Positions 40,625-54,902 of a stretch of 64,000 bases of DNA are shown one piece after another. Source of the stretch: Rhodococcus rhodochrous (GTDB taxonomy: Bacteria > Actinomycetota > Actinomycetes > Mycobacteriales > Mycobacteriaceae). How positions within the stretch are numbered: the first letter of the stretch is position 1; every line of letters begins with the position of its first letter. Location: assembly GCF_900187265.1 (NCBI RefSeq), contig NZ_LT906450.1, forward strand, positions 1,789,444 to 1,853,443. The letters are read 5' to 3'. Under the pieces are notes generated by a model. It did not search any database. It saw only the letters and a list, made by a program, of their open reading frames with translations, and was not told the origin of the DNA. The position numbers and the translations under genes were made by a program.

Positions 40625-41197
40625 TCACGCGCCCGCTCCCGGCTTCCACAGCACGTCGCCGTCCGGGTTCGCGATCCGGCACAGGATGAAGAGCAGATCC
40701 GAGAGCCGGTTCAGATACTTCGCCGGCAGGACGTTCGTGTCGTCCGGAGCCGCGTCCACCGCCGCCCACGCCGACCGTTCCGCACGTCGTGCGACGGTCC
40801 TGGCGGTGTGCAGCAGGGCAGCCCCCGGCGTGCCGCCCGGAAGAATGAACGAGTTGAGCGGTTCCAGCTCCTCGTTGAATTCGTCGCACCAGCCCTCGAG
40901 CCGATCGATGTACTGCTGGGTGATCCGCAGCGGCGGGTACTTCGGGTTCTCGACCACGGGCGTCGACAGATCGGCGCCGGCATCGAAGAGATCGTTCTGG
41001 ATCTGCCGGAGTACCGCGACGAGCCGTTCCGGGAGCGCTCCCAGTGCGAGCGCCACACCGATCGCCGCATTGGTCTCGTCGCAATCGGCGTAGGCGACCA
41101 GACGAGGGTCGTTCTTCGAGACGCGCGAGAAGTCGCTGAGCCCCGTCGTTCCGTCGTCTCCGGTGCGCGTATAGATCCGTGTCAGGTGGACTGCCAT
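40625..41197 (-). CDS. Cob(I)alamin adenosyltransferase, PduO/MMAB type
   Basis: This 190-residue trimeric enzyme attaches the adenosyl group to cobalamin. The ATP-binding N-terminus [15 protein letters not shown] and the [26 protein letters not shown] signature identify the PduO type. The adenosylcobalamin product is the cofactor of methylmalonyl-CoA mutase. The window also encodes the epimerase of that pathway and MmsA, which feeds propionyl-CoA into it. ATG at 41197. Confidence 0.93.
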   Translation of the reverse strand: MAVHLTRIYTRTGDDGTTGLSDFSRVSKNDPRLVAYADCDETNAAIGVALALGALPERLVAVLRQIQNDLFDAGADLSTPVVENPKYPPLRITQQYIDRLEGWCDEFNEELEPLNSFILPGGTPGAALLHTARTVARRAERSAWAAVDAAPDDTNVLPAKYLNRLSDLLFILCRIANPDGDVLWKPGAGA

Positions 41198-41255
41198 GAG
41201 CGTCACGGTACCGGCTCTGCTCTTCCCTCGGACACGCCCGTTACGCTGTGTCGTT

Positions 41256-42536
41256 GTGAGTGAACGCTTTCTTGTCACAGGTGGGAACCGCCTTTCCGGC
41301 GACGTCGTCGTCGGGGGTGCCAAGAACAGCGTCCTCAAGCTGATGGCTGCGGCACTCCTCGCCGAGGGCACCACCACGATCACGAACTGCCCCGACATCC
41401 TCGACGTGCCCCTGATGGCCGATGTCCTGCGCGGACTCGGATGCGAAGTCGAACTCGAAGGCGACGCCGTACGCATCACGACGCCTGCCGAACCCGAGTA
41501 CCGCGCCGATTTCGCGGCCGTGCGGCAGTTCCGAGCGTCGGTCTGCGTGCTCGGCCCGCTGGTCGCACGCTGCCGCAAGGCGATCGTGGCGCTGCCGGGT
41601 GGCGACGCCATCGGCTCCCGTCCGCTCGACATGCACCAGGCGGGTCTGCGACTGCTCGGCGCCCATTCGTCGATCGAGCACGGGTGTGTCGTCGCGGAAG
41701 CGGACGATCTGCACGGTGCCACCATCCGCCTGGCGTTCCCCTCGGTGGGGGCGACGGAGAACATCCTCATGGCCGCGGTTCTCGCCAAGGGGGACACGAC
41801 CATCGACAATGCAGCCCGTGAACCGGAGATCGTCGACCTGTGCAACATGCTGGTCCGCATGGGGGCACGGATCACCGGTGCGGGCAGTACGACGCTGCGG
41901 GTCTCGGGAGTCTCGTCCCTCCGCCCCACCGAGCACCGGTGCATCGGCGACCGGATCGTCGCGGCGACATGGGGGATCGCAGCGGTGATGACGCGGGGCG
42001 ATATCGCCGTCCACGGCGTCAATCCGAAGCACCTCGCGTTGGTGCTGGACAAGTTGCGCAGTGCCGGCGCCGAAGTCACGCCGTTGGCCGACGGATTCCA
42101 CGTCGTGCAGAAGGAACGGCCCCGTGCCGTCAACTTCGCGACGCTGCCGTATCCGGGATTCCCGACCGACCTGCAGCCCATGGCCATCGGTCTCGCGGCC
42201 ATCGCCGACGGGACGTCGATGATCACCGAGAACGTCTTCGAAGCACGGTTCCGGTTCGTCGAGGAGATGGTGCGTCTCGGAGCGGACGCCCGTACCGACG
42301 GACATCACGCGGTCGTGCGGGGAGTGGAGCAGTTGTCGAGCGCACCTGTGTGGGCATCGGACATCCGTGCGGGCGCAGGCCTGGTGCTCGCCGGGCTGTG
42401 CGCGGACGGGGTCACGGAAGTGCACGACGTCTACCACATCGACCGCGGTTATCCGCGGTTCGTGGAGATCCTGCAGGAGCTCGGCGGAACCATCGAGCGA
42501 GTGGGTGTCGAGGAAGGCCGGCTCCTGTCGCACTAG
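41256..42536 (+). CDS. murA: UDP-N-acetylglucosamine 1-carboxyvinyltransferase
   Basis: This 426-residue enzyme catalyses the first step of peptidoglycan synthesis, adding enolpyruvate to UDP-GlcNAc. [17 protein letters not shown] and NIHP-like segments are conserved. The active-site loop reads [11 protein letters not shown]: residue 117 is Asp where E. coli has the fosfomycin-reactive Cys115. The same exchange (Asp117) makes M. tuberculosis MurA insensitive to fosfomycin. GTG at 41256 aligns with family starts. It is followed by the rRNA operon. Confidence 0.96.
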   Translation: MSERFLVTGGNRLSGDVVVGGAKNSVLKLMAAALLAEGTTTITNCPDILDVPLMADVLRGLGCEVELEGDAVRITTPAEPEYRADFAAVRQFRASVCVLGPLVARCRKAIVALPGGDAIGSRPLDMHQAGLRLLGAHSSIEHGCVVAEADDLHGATIRLAFPSVGATENILMAAVLAKGDTTIDNAAREPEIVDLCNMLVRMGARITGAGSTTLRVSGVSSLRPTEHRCIGDRIVAATWGIAAVMTRGDIAVHGVNPKHLALVLDKLRSAGAEVTPLADGFHVVQKERPRAVNFATLPYPGFPTDLQPMAIGLAAIADGTSMITENVFEARFRFVEEMVRLGADARTDGHHAVVRGVEQLSSAPVWASDIRAGAGLVLAGLCADGVTEVHDVYHIDRGYPRFVEILQELGGTIERVGVEEGRLLSH

Positions 42537-42550
42537 GGAGAAATCCCTGG

Positions 42551-43094
42551 TCGGGAGCTGTGTCCGGCGTCACCGGTGGCGATCTCGGTCCGGCCGGCGA
42601 CTTTCGTGGGTAGCCACCTGGGCTTTCTCGGAGGTCCACCCACTCTGACCAGGCGATTTGGCAGGCAGTTGATCCTCGCGTAACTTATTCCAGGTCAGAG
42701 CGACACGGACACCGACCCGGGCCGAGAGGAACGGGACAACGAGGTTGGACGAAGGCGCCTGAACTTGGTTACGAGCCCCTGATTCTTCTGGTAAGGTCAG
42801 TGGCCCGGGAGGTCGAAGAGACCTCCTGATGAACAGTCACCCCGGAGTGAACGAACCGGAAGGTTCGGGATCGATGGTGTGTGCGTGTTCTTTGAGAACT
42901 CAACAGTGTGCCGATGAATGTCAGTGCCAATATTATTTGGTACTCCGCTCCGTCGTTTCGATGGGGTGGGTATTTGCTGATCGTCTCATTCTTCCGTCTG
43001 GGATGGTCAGTGTTTTTGAGCTAGTTTGAGTTTTTTGCTAGTGATTTGACTCGATGTCTTTGACTGATTGCCCCTTCGGGGTGATTGTGAGTCT
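42551..43094 (+). promoter_or_regulatory. rRNA operon promoter and leader region
   Basis: About 540 bases without genes. A possible promoter lies at 42769-42797 (TTACGA, 17 bases, TAAGGT). The leader then contains GTTCTTTGAGAACTCAACAG (42889-42908), an element repeated before the 23S gene and typical of actinobacterial antitermination and processing signals. A stable hairpin (GCCCC-TTCG-GGGT, around 43070-43083) precedes the mature 16S end. Confidence 0.6.
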
Positions 43095-48046
<4,952 letters not shown>

Positions 48047-48159
48047 GAAGATGTTACGCGTCCACTGTGCGGTATCTGAAACAACACACACAGATATCCG
48101 ATCGAGTTCTGCTGCGGCGGAACGCTATCGAGAGGTCTGCGTGGTTACTGTTTCATAGA

Positions 48160-48277
48160 GTTACGGCGGCCATAGCGACAGGGAAACGCCCGGTCCCATT
48201 CCGAACCCGGAAGCTAAGCCTGTCTGCGCCGATGGTACTGCACTCGACAGGGTGTGGGAGAGTAGGACACCGCCGAA
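48160..48277 (+). rRNA. rrf: 5S ribosomal RNA
   Basis: About 118 bases. The ends GTTACGGCGG and CCGCCGAAC pair as the terminal helix, and CCCATTCCGAACCCGGAAG and GTGGGAGAGTAGGACACC are conserved 5S segments. Ends are approximate. Confidence 0.95.
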
Positions 48278-48286
48278 CACCCGTTC

Positions 48287-48325
48287 CGAAAGGGGACCCA
48301 CATTGTGGGTCCCCTTTCGTGTTTT
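48287..48325 (+). terminator. rRNA operon terminator
   Basis: Perfect 15-bp stem (48287-48301 with 48305-48319) closed by three bases and followed by TGTTTT. Confidence 0.93.
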
Positions 48326-48582
48326 CCGGGCTCTCTCCGGACCGTCGGAGGATCCCATCCCACGGGAAAGTCCTTACGCTCCGAACGGATTTCGGGTACG
48401 GTGCGCCCTTTTCCATCGCCGGCGCCCGGCGGATCACGACCTCGTAACAAACACGCTCTGTTCCAGGCTATGCCCACTTATGTCGGTAACGTCCGCTCAT
48501 GCACGATCGCACGGTTCGTGTGGGTTCGGCGTGTGAGCGCCTGTCGGGGGCGTTCTCGTCGACGACGAGGAGGGGCGAGACG
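48326..48582 (+). other. Intergenic region before the ehu operon
   Basis: 257 bases with no supported gene. It should contain the ehu promoter. GTAACA (48444-48449) and TATGCC (48469-48474) are weak candidates with a 19-base spacer. The Shine-Dalgarno GGAGGGG is at 48569-48575. Confidence 0.4.
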
Positions 48583-49476
48583 ATGACGAATCGATCGACT
48601 ACGGGTACCGCCGGCAAGTTCACGGCGGTGATCGCGGGACTGGGACTCATCGGCGCGGCCGTCACAGGATGTACGAGCGTCGACACCGACAGCGAGGGCT
48701 CGACCCTCGAACGGCTCCAGCAGGAAGGCACCGTCACCGTCGGGTTCGCCGGCGAGGCGCCCTACAGCTTCATGCAGGACGGCGAACTCACCGGTGCCAC
48801 CGTCGCTCTGCACCGCGAGATCTTCAAGAACCTCGGCATCGACAACGTCGAAGGTGTGGCCACCGACTTCGGTGCACTCATCCCCGGACTGCAGGCCGGC
48901 CGGTTCGACGTCGTCAGTGCCGGCATGTCGATCCTGCCACAGCGTTGCGAACAGGCACTGTTCAGCGAGCCGGAGTTCAACTACACCACCGCGCTCATGG
49001 TCCCGCAGGGCAATCCGGAACAGCTCGCCGACATGCAGTCGATCGCCGATAGCGGCGTCCGGATGGCCGTCATGACCGGCGCGATCGAAGCCGACTACGC
49101 GTCCGCCCTCGGCATCGACGCGATGCAGGTCGCGTCTCCCCAGGACGGAATGGATGCCGTCGTCAACGGACGCGCCGACGTCTTCGCCCTGACGGGTATC
49201 TCCTTGAACTGGATGAAGCAGAACAACGAGGGTGCACCCGTCGACGTCACCGAGTCGTTCGTCGCGGAGATCGACGGGGTGCCTCAGGTGGGCGCCGGCG
49301 GAACGGTCTTCCGTAAGGAGGACACCGAACTGCGCGACGCCTACAACGAGGAACTCGCGAAGATCACGTCCGACCCGCAGAAGTACCTGTCGATCGTCGG
49401 CGACTTCGGGTTCACGGAGGCCGAGATGCCCGATCCGGGGCTGACGACCGAGATGCTCTGCGAGGGCGTTTCCTGA
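48583..49476 (+). CDS. ehuB: ABC transporter substrate-binding lipoprotein, EhuB type
   Basis: This 297-residue periplasmic-binding-protein type 2 lipoprotein has its lipobox at AAVTGC, with the lipidated Cys at residue 30. The mature part (TVTVGFAGEAPYSF, TDFGALIPGLQAGRFDVVSAGM) resembles EhuB, the ectoine/hydroxyectoine-binding protein of Sinorhizobium, more than generic amino-acid binders. ATG at 48583 has GGAGGGG 7-8 bases upstream. Two permeases and an ATPase follow in order. Ligand assignment to ectoine is by resemblance only; polar amino acids are the alternative. Confidence 0.85.
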   Translation: MTNRSTTGTAGKFTAVIAGLGLIGAAVTGCTSVDTDSEGSTLERLQQEGTVTVGFAGEAPYSFMQDGELTGATVALHREIFKNLGIDNVEGVATDFGALIPGLQAGRFDVVSAGMSILPQRCEQALFSEPEFNYTTALMVPQGNPEQLADMQSIADSGVRMAVMTGAIEADYASALGIDAMQVASPQDGMDAVVNGRADVFALTGISLNWMKQNNEGAPVDVTESFVAEIDGVPQVGAGGTVFRKEDTELRDAYNEELAKITSDPQKYLSIVGDFGFTEAEMPDPGLTTEMLCEGVS

Positions 49477-49492
49477 TCTCGGCTGCGTCGTA

Positions 49493-50227
49493 ATGGATTT
49501 CGGTTCCAAGATCGAACTGCTGTGGAACTCCTTCCCCCAACTGTTCGACGGTCTGCTCGTCACCGTCGAATTGACCGTGGGGAGTGCGGTCTTCGCGTTC
49601 CTGCTCGCCGTGGCCCTCGGGCTGGCGGCAGGCGCGAAGAACCTCGTCCTGCGTGGCAGCGCGAGGGTGTTCATCGAGTTCTTCCGTGGCACGTCACTTC
49701 TCGTGCAGCTGTTCTGGTTCTTCTATGTCCTTCCGTTGTTCGGGTTCCGGCTCGAATCCATCGTGTGCGGGATCCTCGCCCTGTCGCTCAATTACGGCGC
49801 CTACGGCGCGGAGGTGGTGCGCGGTGCGATCGCGTCGGTGCCCAAGCCGCAACTCGAGGCGGCGACGGCGCTGAACTTCGGTTACTGGCAGCGCATGCGG
49901 CGGGTGATCTTCCCGCAGGCCTGGGCCGAGATGATCCCGCCGCTGACGAATCTGCTCATCCAGTTGCTCAAGGGAACGGCACTGGCGAGCTATATCCTCC
50001 TGCAGGACCTCACGTTCCAGATCGAGCAGCTCCGTAGAGGAAGCGGCGACACCATCTTCGCGTTCGGCGTGGGGTTGGTGCTGTACTTCGTGCTCGGCTA
50101 TCTGCTGACGCTGCTGATGAATGCGCTCGAGGTGCGTGCGAAGAGCCGACTCGGGACCGGTCCGACGCTCCGTGAGATCTTCGGGCTCGCCCCGGTCTTC
50201 GATCAGCCGGTGGGGGCACGCTCATGA
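49493..50227 (+). CDS. ehuC: ABC transporter permease, EhuC type
   Basis: This 244-residue polar amino-acid type permease of the HisM family has about five membrane helices. EFFRGTSLLVQLFWFFYVLPL and the coupling loop with GAEVVRGAIASVPKPQLEAA and FPQA are family marks. It forms a heterodimeric channel with the next gene product. The stop overlaps the next ATG. Confidence 0.88.
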   Translation: MDFGSKIELLWNSFPQLFDGLLVTVELTVGSAVFAFLLAVALGLAAGAKNLVLRGSARVFIEFFRGTSLLVQLFWFFYVLPLFGFRLESIVCGILALSLNYGAYGAEVVRGAIASVPKPQLEAATALNFGYWQRMRRVIFPQAWAEMIPPLTNLLIQLLKGTALASYILLQDLTFQIEQLRRGSGDTIFAFGVGLVLYFVLGYLLTLLMNALEVRAKSRLGTGPTLREIFGLAPVFDQPVGARS

Positions 50228-50868
50228 CCGTCGACTGGAGTTGGCAACGCGCGGCCGACGCGCTTCCGGTGCTGCTCGAAGGATTTCGGATCACCCTGCT
50301 GGCCACGGTCCTCGGATTCGTGGTCGCCGCGGTGCTGGGGCTGGTCGTGGCCGTCGCCCGCCGCTCGTTGCCGAAGGTGCTCGCGACGGCGCTGTCCGCC
50401 GTCGTCCAGTTCATCCGGCTCACACCACTCGTGGTGCAGCTGCTGTTCGTCTACTACCTGCTCCCGCAGTTCAGTGCGCTGCAGATCGGCATCGCGGTAC
50501 TGGGGATCCACTACTCGACCTACATGGCCGAGGTGTACCGGGCGGGCATCGACGCCGTGCCGAAGGGACAATGGGAGGCGTGCCGCGCCCTGTCGTTGTC
50601 GCCGATGCGTACGTGGCGTGCGGTGATCCTGCCGCAGGCCGTGCGCCGTGTCGTGCCCGCGCTGGGCAACTACGCGGTGTCGCTGTTCAAGGACACCCCG
50701 TTCCTGTTCACGATCTCCGTCGTGGAGATGGTGACCGCAGCCCAGCAGTTCGGTGCGCGCAACTTTCAGTACCTCGAGCCGCTCACGCTGGCCGGCCTGA
50801 TCTTCCTCATCGCCAGCTACCCGACGTCGTTGCTCGTCCGCCGATTGGAGCGTCGCCTTGCCTATTGA
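50224..50868 (+). CDS. ehuD: ABC transporter permease, EhuD type
   Basis: This 214-residue second permease subunit has the parallel signatures VQFIRLTPLVVQLLFVYYLLP and the coupling loop AEVYRAGIDAVPKGQWEA with LPQAVRR. ATG at 50224 overlaps the ehuC stop, and the next gene starts within its last bases. Confidence 0.88.
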   Translation: MTVDWSWQRAADALPVLLEGFRITLLATVLGFVVAAVLGLVVAVARRSLPKVLATALSAVVQFIRLTPLVVQLLFVYYLLPQFSALQIGIAVLGIHYSTYMAEVYRAGIDAVPKGQWEACRALSLSPMRTWRAVILPQAVRRVVPALGNYAVSLFKDTPFLFTISVVEMVTAAQQFGARNFQYLEPLTLAGLIFLIASYPTSLLVRRLERRLAY

Positions 50869-51694
50869 GATGCACAAGGAAGCCGGTGCCGACGGCGACT
50901 CGCTTCCCGCCGCCAGCTCCGACGGATCCATGATCCGTTTCGACTCCGTGGTCAAGAGATTCGGCGACCACGTAGTACTCGACCACTTGGATTTCACCGT
51001 CGCCCCGGGGGAACGGGTCACGTTGATCGGTCCGAGCGGTTCGGGCAAGACGACCATCCTGCGCCTGCTCATGACCCTCGAGAAAATCGACGACGGTGTG
51101 GTGTGGGTCAAGGGCGAACCACTCAGCCACGAACGCAAGGGGACGCGTCTCGTTCCGGCCTCCGAGCGCTACCTGAGGACGATGCGCCGCAGCATCGGCA
51201 TGGTCTTCCAGCAGTTCAACCTCTTCCCCAACATGAACGTGATGGAGAACCTCACCGAGGCTCCGGTCCACGTCCTCGGTCGCAGCAAGGCCGAGGCACG
51301 CGACCGTGCGCGGGAGCTGCTCGCGATGGTCGGTCTGTCCGACAAGGAGACCGCCCACCCCACGCAACTGTCGGGTGGTCAGCAGCAGCGGGTCGCGATC
51401 GCCCGTGCCCTCGCCATGGATCCGGAGATCCTGCTGCTCGACGAGGTGACCTCGGCCCTCGACCCCGAACTCGTCGCCGATGTGCTGGACGTGCTGCGGA
51501 GGATCGCCGAGACGACCGACATCACGATGCTGATCGTGACGCACGAGATGCACTTCGCCCGCGACGTCTCCGATCGTGTGCTGATGTTCGATCGGGGTCG
51601 CATCGTGGAGGAGGGGCCGCCCGAGCGCATCTTCACCAGCCCCCGGGAGGAACGCACCCGCAAGTTCCTCGACGCGGTGCTGGCGGGGGAGTGA
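50858..51694 (+). CDS. ehuA: ABC transporter ATP-binding protein, EhuA type
   Basis: This 278-residue ATPase energises the importer. Walker A is GPSGSGKTT, the Q-loop lies in VFQQFNLFPNMNVMEN, the signature is LSGGQQQR, and Walker B is ILLLDEVTSALDPE. The TTG at 50858 has GGAG eight bases upstream; ATG at 50870 is an alternative. It ends nine bases before the convergent cyclase gene, with no clear terminator between them. Confidence 0.9.
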   Translation: MPIEMHKEAGADGDSLPAASSDGSMIRFDSVVKRFGDHVVLDHLDFTVAPGERVTLIGPSGSGKTTILRLLMTLEKIDDGVVWVKGEPLSHERKGTRLVPASERYLRTMRRSIGMVFQQFNLFPNMNVMENLTEAPVHVLGRSKAEARDRARELLAMVGLSDKETAHPTQLSGGQQQRVAIARALAMDPEILLLDEVTSALDPELVADVLDVLRRIAETTDITMLIVTHEMHFARDVSDRVLMFDRGRIVEEGPPERIFTSPREERTRKFLDAVLAGE

Positions 51695-51703
51695 GGCCGG
51701 CCG

Positions 51704-53251
51704 TCAGTCCGCGCGCGGAATCGCCAGGCGCGTCGGCTCGGAACGACCGCGCAGGGTGATCTCCTCACCCAGTTCCCACCGTGCGCGTTCGTCCTCGGGG
51801 GCGAGCTGCACGGTGCGGGCCGACGCCGCGACGTAACCCGGAACGGTCTTCGCGAGATCGGACAGCCTCGCTGCTTCGTTGACCGGATCGCCGATCACGG
51901 TGTACTCGAAGCGTTCCTGCGCGCCGATGTTCCCAGCGACCGCGCGACCTGCCGTGACCCCGATACCCGCGCGACACTCCGGTACTTCCTCGGCGAGACG
52001 TCGCGCCATCCTCCTCGCGGCGCCGAGCGCGGAACCGGCGGCGTTGTCGAGGGCGACCGGCGCCCCGAAGATCGCGAGCGCCGCATCACCCTCGAACTTG
52101 TTGACGAATCCTTCGGCCGCGTGCACCTCTTCGACGACGACCGCGAAGAAGCGGTTGAGCAGCGCCACCACCTCTGTCGGTGGGCGACTCGCGGCCAACG
52201 CGGTGGACCCGACGATGTCGACGAACAACACCGCGACATCCCGTTCTTCACCGCCGAGGACACCGGGATTGGCCAGCGCCGCAGCCGCGACCTCCCGTCC
52301 GACATGGCGGCCGAACACGTCGCGCAGTTTCTCGCGTTCGCGCAGGCCTTCGGCCATCCGGTTGAACCCCGTCTGCAGCTGCCCCAATTCGGTTCCGTCG
52401 TAGACGACGACCGCGGTATCGAAATCGCCCGACGCGATGCGCTGCATCCCGGCGCGCACCGACTCGATCGGCGCGATCGTCGACCGGATCGTGAGGAACA
52501 TCAGCAGCGAGCCGGTGAGCAGACCGAGTCCACCGATGGCGAGGATCGTGATCGCCAGGCGCGTCGATGTGACGGGACGGATGAAGCTGAACACCGCGAT
52601 GAACAGCAGACCGACGACGGGCACCGCGCTGCCCAGGGCCCACGCGAGCATCACGCGTCCGGTGGTGCCGGCCAGGCGCGGGCGACGAGGCGTTCCGACC
52701 TCGAGCGCGCGCGCCGCGATGGGGCGCAGCGCGAAATCGGTGAACATGTACGCGAATCCGCACACCGTGACACCGGCCAGGGTGATGGTCAGCGCGACCT
52801 TCGGGATCGTCTGCGGGTCGATGACCCCGAAACCGACGGTGAACAGGATCAACCCGATGAACCACAGTGCTCCCTGCTGGAGGGTGGTACGCCAGGGCAT
52901 CCGCAACGCGATCCGCTGTTCCTGCGGGGTGGGCGGCCGGTTCTCCAGCGCCCACCGCAGCCTGCGGAGCGTCGCCCGGGTACCGAGCACCGAGCCGACC
53001 ACGACGGCCGAGACCACGTAGACAGGAGCGAGGATCGCGGTGATGACGAGGAAGTCGGAGGTCAGCACGGACGGGCCCGGGATCACGACGTTGATGAGAG
53101 CGGCCACGATCAGGGCACCGACGAGATGCGTACCGATCAGGGAGAACGTCAACAGGGTCTGGATCCTGATGCGTTGCCGTCGGATCGGTTCGGCAGGCTC
53201 TCCCAGGATGGCCGATCCGAGCGGGGCCGTGCGGTGACTGCGTGCGGGCAT
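51704..53251 (-). CDS. Membrane-bound class III adenylate cyclase
   Basis: This 515-residue protein resembles the mycobacterial Rv1318c/Rv1319c/Rv1320c group. It has six predicted membrane helices (about residues 30-255), a HAMP linker (about 255-315, SVRAGMQRIASGDFD) and a C-terminal cyclase homology domain (about 335-510). Metal-binding Asp is in VAVLFVDIVGST, with VNKFEGDAALAIFG and FEYTVIGDPVNEAARL further on. It should make cAMP in response to membrane or salt signals. M. tuberculosis has three tandem copies here; this window has one. It is divergent from nucS, 42 bases away. Confidence 0.92.
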   Translation of the reverse strand: MPARSHRTAPLGSAILGEPAEPIRRQRIRIQTLLTFSLIGTHLVGALIVAALINVVIPGPSVLTSDFLVITAILAPVYVVSAVVVGSVLGTRATLRRLRWALENRPPTPQEQRIALRMPWRTTLQQGALWFIGLILFTVGFGVIDPQTIPKVALTITLAGVTVCGFAYMFTDFALRPIAARALEVGTPRRPRLAGTTGRVMLAWALGSAVPVVGLLFIAVFSFIRPVTSTRLAITILAIGGLGLLTGSLLMFLTIRSTIAPIESVRAGMQRIASGDFDTAVVVYDGTELGQLQTGFNRMAEGLREREKLRDVFGRHVGREVAAAALANPGVLGGEERDVAVLFVDIVGSTALAASRPPTEVVALLNRFFAVVVEEVHAAEGFVNKFEGDAALAIFGAPVALDNAAGSALGAARRMARRLAEEVPECRAGIGVTAGRAVAGNIGAQERFEYTVIGDPVNEAARLSDLAKTVPGYVAASARTVQLAPEDERARWELGEEITLRGRSEPTRLAIPRAD

Positions 53252-53293
53252 GGTCGTTCGAGACTAGTCGAGTGGATCCTCTAGGGTGGCTGT

Positions 53294-53968
53294 GTGCGTC
53301 TTGTGATTGCCCGTTGCCGTGTGGACTACATCGGACGCCTGACGGCTCATCTGCCGACGGCCCGACGTCTCCTCCTCGTCAAATCCGACGGTTCGGTGAG
53401 TGTCCACGCCGACGACCGTGCCTACAAGCCCCTGAACTGGATGAGCCCACCCTGCTGGCTCGAGGAGGAGTCCGTCGAGGACGCCGAGGCCCTGTGGGTG
53501 GTCACCAACAAGGCAGGCGAGCAGCTGCGCATCACTCTCGAAGAGATCGACCACGATTCGAGCCACGAACTCGGTGTCGACCCCGGTCTGATCAAGGACG
53601 GTGTCGAGGCGCACCTGCAGGAACTTCTCGCCGAGCACGTCGAAACCCTCGGGACGGGCTTCACCCTGATCCGGCGCGAGTACCCCACGGCGATCGGACC
53701 CGTGGACCTGTTGTGCCGCGACGCCGACGGGGCGACCGTCGCCGTGGAGGTGAAGCGCCGCGGCGAGATCGACGGCGTGGAGCAGCTCACCCGGTATCTC
53801 GAACTGCTCAACCGGGATCCGCTGCTTGCTCCCGTCAGCGGCGTGTTCGCGGCCCAGCAGATCAAGCCGCAGGCACGGACGCTGGCCACGGACCGCGGCA
53901 TCCGCTGCCTCGTACTCGACTACGAGGCGTTGCGGGGTACCGAGAGCACCGAGTTCAGATTGTTCTGA
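53294..53968 (+). CDS. nucS: Mismatch-specific endonuclease NucS/EndoMS
   Basis: This 224-residue nuclease cuts both strands at mismatches and replaces MutS/MutL mismatch repair in actinobacteria. The nuclease domain has Asp138 (GPVDLLCRD), Glu152 and Lys154 ([10 protein letters not shown]). The N-terminal DNA-binding part starts [15 protein letters not shown]. The C-terminal EFRLF is a likely sliding-clamp contact. GTG start, very short upstream region. The next gene begins 2 bases after its stop. Confidence 0.95.
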   Translation: MRLVIARCRVDYIGRLTAHLPTARRLLLVKSDGSVSVHADDRAYKPLNWMSPPCWLEEESVEDAEALWVVTNKAGEQLRITLEEIDHDSSHELGVDPGLIKDGVEAHLQELLAEHVETLGTGFTLIRREYPTAIGPVDLLCRDADGATVAVEVKRRGEIDGVEQLTRYLELLNRDPLLAPVSGVFAAQQIKPQARTLATDRGIRCLVLDYEALRGTESTEFRLF

Positions 53969-53970
53969 TC

Positions 53971-54294
53971 GTGCCGCGCCGCAACCGATCCCGCACCGGC
54001 CGCAAGCGCGGTGGGGCGACCGACGAATCCCCGACCTATTTCGGGGCGACGGTGCGCACCGAGAACGGTCCCGCGGGGGCCGAAGGTGAGCGTTTCACCG
54101 TGCGCACGGTGCCGGGTTCGCGTGCCACCAAGCCGTACCGGTGCCCGGGATGCGATCACGAGATCGCGCCGGGAACACCCCATGTCGTCGCGTGGCCGAC
54201 CGATGCGCTCGGCGGTGCGGAGGACCGGCGGCACTGGCACAGCGGATGCTGGGCAGGACGCGGGACCCGTCGGCCCACGCGACGCTGGTCCTAG
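53971..54294 (+). CDS. Small zinc-ribbon-like protein downstream of nucS
   Basis: This 107-residue basic protein begins with an Arg-rich tail (PRRNRSRTGRKRGG). A compact part follows with CPGCDHEIAPGTPH and HWHSGCW, which could bind one zinc. It starts with GTG 2 bases after nucS, so it is co-transcribed. Comparable small proteins follow nucS in other mycolata. Function unknown; nucleic-acid binding is plausible. Confidence 0.75.
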   Translation: MPRRNRSRTGRKRGGATDESPTYFGATVRTENGPAGAEGERFTVRTVPGSRATKPYRCPGCDHEIAPGTPHVVAWPTDALGGAEDRRHWHSGCWAGRGTRRPTRRWS

Positions 54295-54334
54295 GCCACG
54301 ACGGATCGCTGTGGGACCGGTCGTAATAGACCTG

Positions 54335-54844
54335 TCAGCGGGCAGTACCCGGTGCGGACACTCGCGGCGCGGTGTCGCGGTCGGCGGTCGCCTGCCGCAC
54401 CTCGTGCACGGCTGTGCGGATGGTGTCGCCGTAGGGATCGTCGGGGAGCGCGGAGAGGTGGTCCTGCGCGCGGTCGAGATGTTCCGTGGCTGCCCGGAAC
54501 GACCCGAGACGACGGAGGTCGTCGGCCAGGTTCAGGTGCAGGCTCGGATAGAAGCCCGCGACGCGGAGAGATTCGTGGTGTTCCCGGGCACGCTCGTCGG
54601 TGAGGGCATCGGCAGCGTCGAGGGCGCGGACATCCCAGACCAGGGACTCGGCGGGATCGTCGTACAGGGCGGCAAGGTAGTGCGCGAGCGTGCAGCGGTG
54701 GAATGCGTCGCCCGCCGCACCGATCCGCTCCCAGAGGGACAGCAGGTCGCGCCGGGCCGACTCGGTGTCGCCGTCGCGGCCGCGGAGGACCGCTGCGCCG
54801 ATCGCGTCCATCGTGGGATCGGGTGTCGAGGGTGAGGTGGACAT
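54335..54844 (-). CDS. Tetratricopeptide-like helical protein
   Basis: This 169-residue protein consists of Ala/Leu-rich helical pairs (LLSLWERIGAAGDAFHRCTLAHYLAALYDD, split here only by my reading) typical of TPR-type repeats. ATG at 54844 has AGGAG eight bases upstream; a longer frame is open but unsupported. It lies 58 bases downstream of the MerR-type regulator on the same strand, so the two probably form an operon. Function unknown; protein-protein contact is likely. Confidence 0.7.
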   Translation of the reverse strand: MSTSPSTPDPTMDAIGAAVLRGRDGDTESARRDLLSLWERIGAAGDAFHRCTLAHYLAALYDDPAESLVWDVRALDAADALTDERAREHHESLRVAGFYPSLHLNLADDLRRLGSFRAATEHLDRAQDHLSALPDDPYGDTIRTAVHEVRQATADRDTAPRVSAPGTAR

Positions 54845-54902
54845 GGTGGGGCTCCTGTCGAGGAATTCGGCAGATCGGGGACGCTGCGTCAGGGGCACTG
54901 CT

